From: an uncultured Sphingomonas sp.
Lineage (GTDB): Bacteria > Pseudomonadota > Alphaproteobacteria > Sphingomonadales > Sphingomonadaceae
Assembly: GCF_937859915.1 (NCBI RefSeq)
Contig: NZ_CALMAW010000118.1
Location: 87,677-151,676, forward strand
DNA: 64,000 bases
Direction of reading: 5' to 3'
The notes beneath the pieces are model-generated. The model was not told where the DNA came from, ran no database searches, and worked only from the letters and a program-made list of their open reading frames with translations. The position numbers and the translations under genes were made by a program. Of the stretch, positions 1 to 8,047 are shown one piece after another. Position 1 is the first letter of the stretch, and each line of letters begins with the position of its first letter.

Positions 1-489
1 GGCGGCGTCGAGCGCGCGCAGGTCGGACGTGTCGGGTTCGGCGGCCTTGCCGGCGAGCTTGCGCTTGATCCGCTCGGGCCAGCCGGTCTTGCCGCGCGCG
101 GGGCGGCGGACGATGGTCAAGACCTGTTCGTTGACGAACAGCCGGCGGGCATCGAGCCGGCGCTGCCAGCGGTCGTGCAGCAGTGCCGCGAACGGAGCCT
201 CGGGCACACCGTCGAGCGTCACGGTCACGCGGCGCCGCACGACATGGTGATAGACGACGAAGCGCGCGTCGAGCACCGAGCGCAGCATCGTCTCGCGCAC
301 CGCGAGGTGATGATCGAGCGCATCGTCGTCCTCGGTTTCGAACGGCAGCCCCGGCACCTGGATCATCCGCATCACCGCGCCGTCGCGCAGCCGCAGCGTC
401 GTCGCGTCGAGGTGGCGCGCATAGGGCAGACGGTCGCCCGCCTTGGCTTCCTTGGGGCCCCAGGCCGCGGGTCCGGTCCATTTGGTCAT
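1..489 (-). CDS. virB4: VirB4/TrbE-like conjugal transfer ATPase, N-terminal part (truncated by window edge)
   Basis: Open frame from ATG at 489 to the window edge (MTKWTGPAAWGPKEAKAGDRLPYARHLDATTLRLRDG...), directly after virB3-like gene with 4-bp overlap; gene order virB1-2-3-4. Confidence 0.75.
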   Translation of the reverse strand, partial: MTKWTGPAAWGPKEAKAGDRLPYARHLDATTLRLRDGAVMRMIQVPGLPFETEDDDALDHHLAVRETMLRSVLDARFVVYHHVVRRRVTVTLDGVPEAPFAALLHDRWQRRLDARRLFVNEQVLTIVRRPARGKTGWPERIKRKLAGKAAEPDTSDLRALDAA

Positions 490-761
490 GGCGTATAGCT
501 GTTGCAGCCCCAGCGCTTCCAGTTGCGGATGCGCGGGGTCCGGCTGACCTTGGTCAGCCAGAGGTCGAAGATGCGCGGTTCGCGCAGGCAGGCGAGATAG
601 CCGACGCCGTGGACGAGCAATGCCACCGGCAACGCCCAGAAGCTGCGCGTGATCAGAAACGCCTCGGTGGTGACGCCCATGTTGATCACGAAGAAGCTGT
701 AGGTCACCCCGCCGAACATCTGTGGTCGCGTCAGCGCGCGGAAGACCGGGGAGCGGTTCAT
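486..761 (-). CDS. virB3: VirB3-like T4SS inner membrane protein
   Basis: 91 aa, hydrophobic N-terminal half, RPQMFGGVTYSFFVINMG..., in virB order. Confidence 0.8.
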   Translation of the reverse strand: MNRSPVFRALTRPQMFGGVTYSFFVINMGVTTEAFLITRSFWALPVALLVHGVGYLACLREPRIFDLWLTKVSRTPRIRNWKRWGCNSYTP

Positions 762-762
762 G

Positions 763-1071
763 TCAGTGCGCGACCTGCGCGGTCGACTGGATGCCGGTGA
801 CGATCGCGCCCGCGCCGAACAGCACGAAGCAGCCGATGATCACGGTCGCGCCGAAGCGCCAGTTCATCCGCCCGGTGAGCATCATGAAGCCGACCATCGC
901 GACCGCGATCACCGCGACCGCGGTCGCGACATTGCCGAGCAAGGTGCCCTGCAGCCAGCCGAGCGCCGCGACGATCGGCCCCGAGCCGGCGGGATTGACC
1001 GCGGCGCTCTGCGCGAAGGCGGCGGTGGGGAGGAGGGCTGCGGCGAGGCCCGCGAGAAAACGCTTGGTCAT
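763..1071 (-). CDS. virB2: VirB2/TrbC-like pilin
   Basis: 102 aa with signal peptide and two TM helices, between virB1- and virB3-like genes. Confidence 0.8.
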   Translation of the reverse strand: MTKRFLAGLAAALLPTAAFAQSAAVNPAGSGPIVAALGWLQGTLLGNVATAVAVIAVAMVGFMMLTGRMNWRFGATVIIGCFVLFGAGAIVTGIQSTAQVAH

Positions 1072-1737
1072 TTACGGACGTCCTGTGGCGAGGTCCGGCG
1101 TCAGCCGGTCGATGATCGTGGAGACATAGGCGCGGGTCTCGGCGATGGCGGGCAGGCCGCCCGCGCGCAGCACGCGCCCCGGCCCGGCATTATAGGCGGC
1201 GAGCGCACGCTCGACGTCGCCGTCGAACAGGTCGAGCATCTGGCGCAGATAGTGCGCGCCGCCGTCGAGATTGGCGGCGGGATCGCGCGCATCGACGGTG
1301 AGCGCGCGCGCGGTCGAGGGCATCAGTTGCGTGAGCCCGACCGCGCCTTTTGCGCTGACCGCCGCGGGGTGCCAGCGGCTTTCCTGCCAGACCAGTGCGG
1401 CGAGCAATGTCGGGCTGACACGATAGCGCGCCGCGGCGGTCTCGAGCGGCGCGCGCCAGCTGTCGGGCATGACCGGCGCCGCGATCGACGTGAGTGCGCC
1501 GGCCGGAACGGCAAGCGCCACCTTGGCGCCCGTGCCGGCTTCCTCCTCCGTCGCGTCGACCCCCCTCGCGTCGACCCCCGTCGCATCGACCCACGTCACG
1601 TCGGCCCCACCGCCGCGAACACGCACGGCGCCGTCCGCGCCTATTTCCAGCACATCGGCGGACGCCGGCGCAGCCGCGATCTGCAGCAGCATCGTCATCG
1701 CCAATAGTATCGCCGGAAACCGCACGCCGCGCCCCAA
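1072..1737 (-). CDS. virB1: Lytic transglycosylase (SLT domain), VirB1-like
   Basis: YRVSPTLLAALVWQESRWHPAAVSAKGAVGLTQLMPSTA...YLRQMLDLFDGDVERALAAYNAGPGRV: classic SLT motifs. Confidence 0.85.
   Translation of the reverse strand: MGRGVRFPAILLAMTMLLQIAAAPASADVLEIGADGAVRVRGGGADVTWVDATGVDARGVDATEEEAGTGAKVALAVPAGALTSIAAPVMPDSWRAPLETAAARYRVSPTLLAALVWQESRWHPAAVSAKGAVGLTQLMPSTARALTVDARDPAANLDGGAHYLRQMLDLFDGDVERALAAYNAGPGRVLRAGGLPAIAETRAYVSTIIDRLTPDLATGRP
1551..1605. repeat. 15-bp imperfect tandem repeat (about 4 units) inside virB1-like gene
   Basis: tcgcgtcgac-ccccc / tcgcgtcgac-ccccg / tcgcatcgac-ccacg / tcacgtcggc; encodes VDATG-VDARG-VDATE. Confidence 0.7.
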
Positions 1738-1929
1738 ATGTCATTCAGAGGAAAGGAGATATCGAGTTCCCCATCGGCAAACCGCATGACAGTTCAGCGT
1801 CATCGCGTTGACGGTTTCGCGAATCGGCGACCTGCGAAATTCTGTAAACGCCGACGACCGGCCGGAAACCCTGGCCACCCGCGACTATGGCGAGATTTAG
1901 TTCCCAGATTAAAAACTGTTAATGGAGAC

Positions 1930-1947
1930 CCGTCATGTCGCTGTCAC
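1930..1947 (+). promoter_or_regulatory. Candidate Pho box upstream of phosphoesterase
   Basis: CCGTCAT-gtcg-CTGTCAC: 7-bp direct repeat with 4-bp spacer, 13/14 to CTGTCAT-N4-CTGTCAC. Confidence 0.45.
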
Positions 1948-2066
1948 GATGCGGTGGTGGGTGCCGGCCCAGGGCACGGGGGCCGTGACCTGCAGCATTG
2001 CTGTCTTTCTGGATTCGTCTCGTCGTCGATGCCCCCCGAGGGCCGACACGGCTGGCTGTGGAGAAC

Positions 2067-3854
2067 ATGATGTTCCGCAACGCGCTATCATCATCGGTAA
2101 AAATAGGCTGCATGGCACTCTTGCTGAGTTCCTGCGGCCATTCGGGCAACAGCGGTTCGAGCGGCGACACCAGTCCGACGACACCCCTGTCGGCACAGGA
2201 TGCGCTGGCGACGGCGACACCGATCAAGCATCTCGTCGTGATCTTCGGCGAGAATGAATCGTTCGATCATTATTTCGGCACCTATCCGCAGTCGGCCGAT
2301 CCGACGGGCGAGCCGACCCAGAAGTGGGCTGCGCCCAGCAACGTCGCCACCGTCAACGGCTATGTCCGCAACGCGTCGCTGCTGACCGCGAACCCTAATA
2401 CGACCAACGCCGCCAATCTCGCCAAGGCGGCTTCGGCGGGCTTCCCGGCGAGCTTCATGAACCCGTTCCGGCTCGATCGCGCGCAGTTCGACACGTCGAG
2501 CCAGAACCATGCCTATACGCCCGAGCAGCTCGGCACCGACAATCTCAAGATGGACGCCTTCGTGGCGAACACGGGTGCCACCAACGCGGCGGGCGCCGCC
2601 GGCTCGTTCGGCACGGTCGCGCAGGTGATGGGCTATTTCGACGGCAACACCGTCACCGGCATGTGGAACTACGCGCAGAATTTCGCGATGAGCGACAATG
2701 CGTTCACCGACTCGTTCGGGCCGTCGACGCCGGGCGCGATCAACGTCGTCTCGGGCCAGACCAACGGCGGCTCCAACGCCACCTCGTCGACCGTTCCCGA
2801 CGGCCAGGGCGGCTTCACGCTGATCAACGACTCCGATCCGACCGGCGATACCTGTTCCGCCAAGCCGGCTGCGGGCTCCACCGCACCCGTGACGATCCAG
2901 ATGGCGGGCAAGAATATCGGCGATCTGCTCAACACCGCCAACATCACCTGGGGCGGTTTCATGGGCGGCTTCGACCTGACCGCGACCAACGCCAACGGCA
3001 CCACCGGCTGCGCACGCAGCACGGTGTCGCCCAACACCAATCGCACGGTGACCGACTACACGCCGCATCACGCCTGGTTCCAATATTATGCCTCGACCGT
3101 GAACCCGCAGCACACCCGGCCGAGCTCGACCGCGATGATCGGCCACACCGAGCCGACGCTCGACGCGGCGGGATCGACCACCCCGGTCCATCATCAATAT
3201 GATTATAACGACTTCGTCGCGTCGGTGAGCTCGGGCAATTTCGCCTCGGTGAGCTACATCAAGGCGCCCGCCTTCCAGGACGCGCATCCGGGCAATTCCA
3301 ACCCGCTCGACGAGCAGGCGTTCGTCGCCAAGGTGGTCAACTTCCTCGAGCAGCAGGCCGACTGGAAGAACACTGCGGTCATCGTCGCCTATGACGATTC
3401 GGACGGCTGGTACGATCACCAGGCGCCGAACATCCTCACCTCGTCGTTCGACTCGATCACGTCCGAGAGCGTCAACCTGCCGAGCAAGACGGTGATCGGC
3501 GCCGACCAGATGAATTCGCCCGGCGTCTGCACGGGGCCCAATGCCAAGCAGGGGATCGGCGTCAACGGCAAGACGGTCAACGGGCTCTGCGGCCCCGGCA
3601 CGCGGACGCCGTTCATCGTGATCTCGCCTTACGCCCGGGCGAATTATGTCGACAGCACGCCGATCACCCAGGCCTCGATCGTCCGCTTCATCGAGGACAA
3701 TTGGCTGAACGGCCAGCGGCTCGGCGGCGGGTCCAAAGATGCCGCGGCGGGCAGCATCATGGCGATGTTCGACTTCACCTCGGCACCGCACACGACGCCC
3801 GTCTTCATCGACCCGACCTCGGGCAACAAGACGGCGACCGCACCCGCCGCCTGA
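2067..3854 (+). CDS. Phosphoesterase-family (phospholipase C / acid phosphatase type) lipoprotein
   Basis: Lipobox LLLSSCG; IKHLVVIFGENESFDHYFGTYP; NTAVIVAYDDSDGWYDHQAP; RTPFIVISPYAR; ATG at 2067 in the 1998 ORF frame. Confidence 0.85.
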   Translation: MMFRNALSSSVKIGCMALLLSSCGHSGNSGSSGDTSPTTPLSAQDALATATPIKHLVVIFGENESFDHYFGTYPQSADPTGEPTQKWAAPSNVATVNGYVRNASLLTANPNTTNAANLAKAASAGFPASFMNPFRLDRAQFDTSSQNHAYTPEQLGTDNLKMDAFVANTGATNAAGAAGSFGTVAQVMGYFDGNTVTGMWNYAQNFAMSDNAFTDSFGPSTPGAINVVSGQTNGGSNATSSTVPDGQGGFTLINDSDPTGDTCSAKPAAGSTAPVTIQMAGKNIGDLLNTANITWGGFMGGFDLTATNANGTTGCARSTVSPNTNRTVTDYTPHHAWFQYYASTVNPQHTRPSSTAMIGHTEPTLDAAGSTTPVHHQYDYNDFVASVSSGNFASVSYIKAPAFQDAHPGNSNPLDEQAFVAKVVNFLEQQADWKNTAVIVAYDDSDGWYDHQAPNILTSSFDSITSESVNLPSKTVIGADQMNSPGVCTGPNAKQGIGVNGKTVNGLCGPGTRTPFIVISPYARANYVDSTPITQASIVRFIEDNWLNGQRLGGGSKDAAAGSIMAMFDFTSAPHTTPVFIDPTSGNKTATAPAA

Positions 3855-3874
3855 ACAGGCCGTCCGTCCTAAAC

Positions 3875-3915
3875 ACCCTCCCGCCGGCATCGCGCCCGGC
3901 GGGAGGGTCTTTGTC
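3875..3915 (+). terminator. Rho-independent terminator-like hairpin
   Basis: ACCCTCCCGCCGG-catcgcgc-CCGGCGGGAGGGT (13-bp perfect stem) followed by ctttgtcttt. Confidence 0.75.
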
Positions 3916-3939
3916 TTTGCAAGGCATCCGTATCCCATC

Positions 3940-5391
3940 ATGACCGATCAGCCGATCACGCCCCCAGCCGCACCGGCCGCCGCTCCTGGCGGCAAGCCGG
4001 GTTCGCCACGCTGGCGCTATGCGGCAGGCGGCGTCCTGTTCGTGCTGCTGCTGGCCGCAGGGCTCGCCGGCTTTTTCCTCGCCTACCCGGCAAAGGCGCC
4101 CGACGCGCTCGGTCGCGCGATCGAGGACATAACCGGCGCCAATCCGCATCCGGTCATGCTGCTGCGGCCGTCCAGCCAGCCGCTCAGCGCGCTGGCGCAG
4201 CTTGGCGCGCAGATCTTCCGCGATCCGGCGCTCTCCGCCTCGGGGCGCCAATCCTGCGCGTCGTGTCACAGCCCCGACCGTGCCTTCGGCCCGCCCAACG
4301 ATCACGACGTGCAGATCGGCGGCCCCGGCATGACGACCGAGGGGGTCCGGCCGCCGCCGTCGCTCGCCTATCTCTATCGCCAGGGGCCGTTCACGATCGG
4401 CCCCGCCGCGGGCGAGACCGACGCCGTCATCCCGCTCGACCAGTTGGCCCAGCAGGCGCAGGGCGCGCCGCGCGCCAGCAAGAGCGCTGGCGTCAGCCCG
4501 GCCGCCGCGGCGATGGTGCCGAGCGGCGGGCTGTTCTGGGACGGTCGCGACGACACGCTGATGGGCCAGGCGCGCGGGCCGATGCTGAATCCGGCCGAGA
4601 TGGCGAACAGCAGCATGGAGGCCGTCGCCGCCAAGCTCGCACGGGCCAGCTATGCCGGCCAGTTCACGCCGCTGTTCGGCAAGGCGGTGCTGCACAATCC
4701 GGCGATGCTGTTCACCGAGGCGATGTCGGCGTTGTCGCGCTACCAGATCGAGGCGGCCGCCTTCCACCGTTTCGACAGCAAATATGACCAGTGGCTCGAG
4801 GGCAAGGCGCGGCTGTCGCATGCCGAGATGCGCGGGCTCAGGCTGTTCAACGATCCGCTCAAGGGCAATTGCGCGGGCTGCCACCTCAGCCAGCCGACGC
4901 GCGACGGCCTGCCGCCACTGTTCACCGACACCGAATATGAGGCGCTCGGCCTGCCGCGCAACCCGCGGCTCGCGGCCAATCGCGATCCGCATTATGCCGA
5001 TATGGGCCTGTGCGGACCCTATCGCACCGATCTCGCCAAACAGACGCAATATTGCGGGATGTTCCTGACCCCGACGCTGCGCAACGCCGCGCGCCGCGGC
5101 GTCTATTTCCACAACGGCGTCTATCACAGCCTCAAGCAGGTGCTCGACTTCTACAATTATCGCGACGTCCAGCCCGGGCGCATCTATCCGCACGATGGCG
5201 CGGGCAGGATCGCCAAATATAACGATCTGCCCGCGCGCTATCACGTCAATGTCGATGTCGCGGACGCCCCGTTCGATCGCAAGCCCGGCGACCAGCCGGC
5301 GCTGACGGACGCGGAAAGCGCCGACATCATCGCCTTCATCCGCACGCTCGACGACGCAGACCGACGGGCGGGCGGTGCATCCATGCGGTAA
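3940..5391 (+). CDS. Membrane-anchored di-heme cytochrome c peroxidase (MauG/CcpA family)
   Basis: N-terminal TM; two heme motifs SCASCHSPDRAF and NCAGCHLS; TPTLRNAARRGVYFHNGVYHSLKQVLDFYN. Confidence 0.88.
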   Translation: MTDQPITPPAAPAAAPGGKPGSPRWRYAAGGVLFVLLLAAGLAGFFLAYPAKAPDALGRAIEDITGANPHPVMLLRPSSQPLSALAQLGAQIFRDPALSASGRQSCASCHSPDRAFGPPNDHDVQIGGPGMTTEGVRPPPSLAYLYRQGPFTIGPAAGETDAVIPLDQLAQQAQGAPRASKSAGVSPAAAAMVPSGGLFWDGRDDTLMGQARGPMLNPAEMANSSMEAVAAKLARASYAGQFTPLFGKAVLHNPAMLFTEAMSALSRYQIEAAAFHRFDSKYDQWLEGKARLSHAEMRGLRLFNDPLKGNCAGCHLSQPTRDGLPPLFTDTEYEALGLPRNPRLAANRDPHYADMGLCGPYRTDLAKQTQYCGMFLTPTLRNAARRGVYFHNGVYHSLKQVLDFYNYRDVQPGRIYPHDGAGRIAKYNDLPARYHVNVDVADAPFDRKPGDQPALTDAESADIIAFIRTLDDADRRAGGASMR

Positions 5392-5873
5392 CCGGAAGCG
5401 CTTCCTGCTGCCAGGTCCGGCGGACGCCTGCCAGCGCGAGCGGCGCGGGTGCGCTCGATCCAGCGACCGGCGTCGCAAAAAATGTCGTACCGCGGACAGG
5501 TAAGATCGCGCTGACTCAAACCGCGGCGAGGCGGCGACATTCGCGTTTTTTCACCGTCGTCATGTTCCATTCGCTGCGTTCGGGCAGATTCTGGAGCTGA
5601 AGCCCTGTGCGCGGCGGCTGGGTTGGCACGCTCCACACGGCCGGGCGCCATGTCGCGGACGTCGACTTGCGCGTCATCGTCAGCCGGAAGGAATGGCCGA
5701 TTGCGCGGCGTGGCGGACCGGGACCAAGGAACGGTTGATTGACGAGCCCCTGATCCGTGCCGAAGGGATAGATGTCGCCCTTTCAGTCGTCGGAGACAAA
5801 GCCGACGAGGGGGGGCGAGCAGTTCATGGGCGAGCCGCAAAATCTCACGGCGCGAGGCTGGTGCTCGGCCAAT

Positions 5874-6950
5874 TCAGCGCGGCATGCCCTGCGCGGCAGG
5901 CAGCGCGACGATGTCGGAGGATCCGGACCATAGGTTGATGCCCCCATCGACGGCCGCGTCGTCGATGGCCGTGAGGTCTTCGGCGGTAAAATCGAGCTGT
6001 CTGATCGCATCCAGCGAGTCATCCAACTGATCGACATTGCGGGCCCCGATCAGAGCCGAGGTGACGCGCGGGTCGCGCAAGACCCATGCGATCGCCATCT
6101 GCGCAAGCGTCTGACCTCGCTGGGCAGCAATGGCATTTAGCCGATTGATCGCGGTCAGGTTCCGCTCGGACAGCAAATCGGGCGACAGCGATCCGTTGCG
6201 GCTGGCCCGCGCGCCCTTCGGTACGCCGTCGAGATATTTGGCGGTCAACATACCCTGGGCGAGGGGGGAGAAGGCGATGCAGCCGGTTCCCAGATCGTCC
6301 AACGTCGCGAGCAACTCGCTCTCCACCCAGCGGTTGAGGATGGAATAACTGGGCTGATGAATGAACAGCGGCACGCGTTCTTCGGCAAGGATCGCAGCGG
6401 CGCGGCGGGTAAGCCCGGGATCGTAGGACGAAAGCCCGACGTAGAGCGCTTTGCCCTGACGGTGGAGCTGGGCCAGCGCGCCCATTGTCTCTTCAAGCGG
6501 GGTCGCGGGATCGACACGGTGAGAATAGAAGATGTCGACATAGTCGAGACCCATTCGCTTGAGACTCTGCTCGCAGCTCGCAATCAGGTATTTCTTGGAT
6601 GAGCCGATGTCGCCATACGGCCCCGGCCACATGTCCCATCCCGCTTTGGTCGAGATGATCAGTTCATCCCGGTGCGCGGCAAAGTCAGACGCAAGCATGC
6701 GTCCGAAATTCTCTTCGGCCGATCCGTAGGGCGGCCCATAGTTGTTCGCGAGATCAAAATGCGTGACACCGCGATCGAACGCGCGGCGTAACACCGCCCG
6801 TCCGATCTCGAAGACATCGTCACCGCCGAAATTCTGCCAGAGCCCTAGGCTTATCGCCGGCAACCGGAGCCCGCTGCGCCCGGTACGCCGATAGGGCATG
6901 CCCGCATCGTATCGCGCGGGGTCGGCGGCATAGGCAGCGGTAATTGGCAT
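5874..6950 (-). CDS. Aldo/keto reductase (YghZ / L-glyceraldehyde-3-phosphate reductase type)
   Basis: MPYRRTGRSGLRLPAISLGLWQNFG...HFDLANNYGPPYGSAEENFG...STKAGWDMWPGPYG. Confidence 0.88.
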   Translation of the reverse strand: MPITAAYAADPARYDAGMPYRRTGRSGLRLPAISLGLWQNFGGDDVFEIGRAVLRRAFDRGVTHFDLANNYGPPYGSAEENFGRMLASDFAAHRDELIISTKAGWDMWPGPYGDIGSSKKYLIASCEQSLKRMGLDYVDIFYSHRVDPATPLEETMGALAQLHRQGKALYVGLSSYDPGLTRRAAAILAEERVPLFIHQPSYSILNRWVESELLATLDDLGTGCIAFSPLAQGMLTAKYLDGVPKGARASRNGSLSPDLLSERNLTAINRLNAIAAQRGQTLAQMAIAWVLRDPRVTSALIGARNVDQLDDSLDAIRQLDFTAEDLTAIDDAAVDGGINLWSGSSDIVALPAAQGMPR

Positions 6951-7181
6951 GATCACTCCTTGATGATGTGGCGGCTTAGCCGCCCCTATGGTCTTGGCCA
7001 ACCCGCCGGACGCCTGCGCCGCCCGTCGCGTTCCCCTTCCGCCCGTTTTCAGGAGATCGTCGAACCGGTTTGATTCCCTGATCGGCGGCCGTCTCGGGCT
7101 TCGGCGAGCATGGCGTGGCTGGAGATGACGCCTCCGTCCTCGCCCGTCAGCCACGCGGCCGGTCCGCGATCGATGGCGGTG

Positions 7182-7337
7182 TCAGGTCGTCTGTCGTGTC
7201 AGATGCAGATACCGCTCGTTGAAATCCGCAACCGCCCGAAGACCGTTGGGGTCGGGGAAAGTGACCGCTCGACCGAGGCGTTCGGTAAGGCCTTCTGCCT
7301 GCAGTTCCTTGAGCATCCGATTGACCTGATGCGAGGA
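7182..7337 (-). pseudogene. Remnant of a Crp/Fnr regulator, C-terminal HTH only
   Basis: SSHQVNRMLKELQAEGLTERLGRAVTFPDPNGLRAVADFNERYLHL resembles the Crp/Fnr wHTH tail; no cNMP-binding domain upstream in this frame. Confidence 0.55.
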
Positions 7338-7483
7338 GATGGCGTTGAGTGAATCCTTCGGATTGGCTGCGGAAGCGTCCCTTTGGTCGGCTGCGGCCAA
7401 GCTGTCGTCGGTACGTGATCGTCTTCTGCCGTTGAGGTGCGGGCATCGATGGCCGCACGCCTGACCTCTGTCGTTACCGAGCC

Positions 7484-7508
7484 GGAACAAGTCGGTGGTG
7501 GGTGCGTT
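7484..7508 (+). promoter_or_regulatory. Candidate EcfG-type general stress response promoter
   Basis: GGAAC-N16-CGTT (ggaacaagtcggtggtgggtgcgtt), then AAGGA and ATG at 7530. Confidence 0.5.
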
Positions 7509-7529
7509 TCCTTCGCAAGGAACGCTCTG

Positions 7530-7790
7530 ATGACTATCCGCATTGTAACCAAACACGTCGACGGCTCCGAAGACGCGATTGATTGGCTGGTTCACGATCG
7601 GGCTGGCGCAGCCAGTTTTGCGATCGCACGCGCCCATGAGCTCGGCGTGAAGCGGCAAACCGATCCAAACATGACCGAACGAGCGGTCGAGATCTGGCAC
7701 GGGCCCGCTATCTATCTCTCGATAGCTATTCGTCCGGGTGGTCTTGATCCGGTGAAAGGAGCTTCAAGATCTCCAGCCATGCCGGCTTAG
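7530..7790 (+). CDS. Small hypothetical protein
   Basis: MTIRIVTKHVDGSEDAIDWLVHDRAGAASFAIARAHELGVKRQ..., preceded by SD-like AAGGA and EcfG-like promoter. Confidence 0.5.
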   Translation: MTIRIVTKHVDGSEDAIDWLVHDRAGAASFAIARAHELGVKRQTDPNMTERAVEIWHGPAIYLSIAIRPGGLDPVKGASRSPAMPA

Positions 7791-7932
7791 TCTCGGCGCC
7801 GACGGTCCAGGCCTGCGTCGCCGCCACGATCGCGCCGCGATTGCCGAACTTTTGGGTAAGCGCATCCGCGATAATGGCGGCCGAATCGGTTTCAGCAGGC
7901 GGAATGGGCGCGATCGGGGCGGCGAATGTCAT
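7726..7932 (-). CDS. Small hypothetical protein
   Basis: MTFAAPIAPIPPAETDSAAIIADALTQKFGNRGAIVAATQAW...; SD-like GGGAG upstream; overlaps convergent ORF at 3' end. Confidence 0.4.
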   Translation of the reverse strand: MTFAAPIAPIPPAETDSAAIIADALTQKFGNRGAIVAATQAWTVGAETKPAWLEILKLLSPDQDHPDE

Positions 7933-8047
7933 ATCTGCTCCCTTCGGGAGCATGCCCGGCCCAAACGGTCGACCATGAAGCGTAACGCCTTAGCATAGCT
8001 CAGCTAACCGCCCTACCGATCATATCGGGGATAGAACGACAGTCCGT

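Noticed and set aside
1551-1605. Short tandem repeats considered as CRISPR or regulatory iterons
   Set aside because: 15-bp period, in frame within virB1-like coding sequence, no spacers; a coding minisatellite.
2091-3941. 616-aa minus-strand ORF opposite the phosphoesterase
   Set aside because: Antisense shadow ORF typical of high GC; Arg/Gly/Val-rich with no domain, while the plus frame carries clear motifs.
3805-5478. 557-aa minus-strand ORF opposite the di-heme peroxidase
   Set aside because: Shadow ORF; the plus strand encodes CXXCH motifs and a TM anchor.
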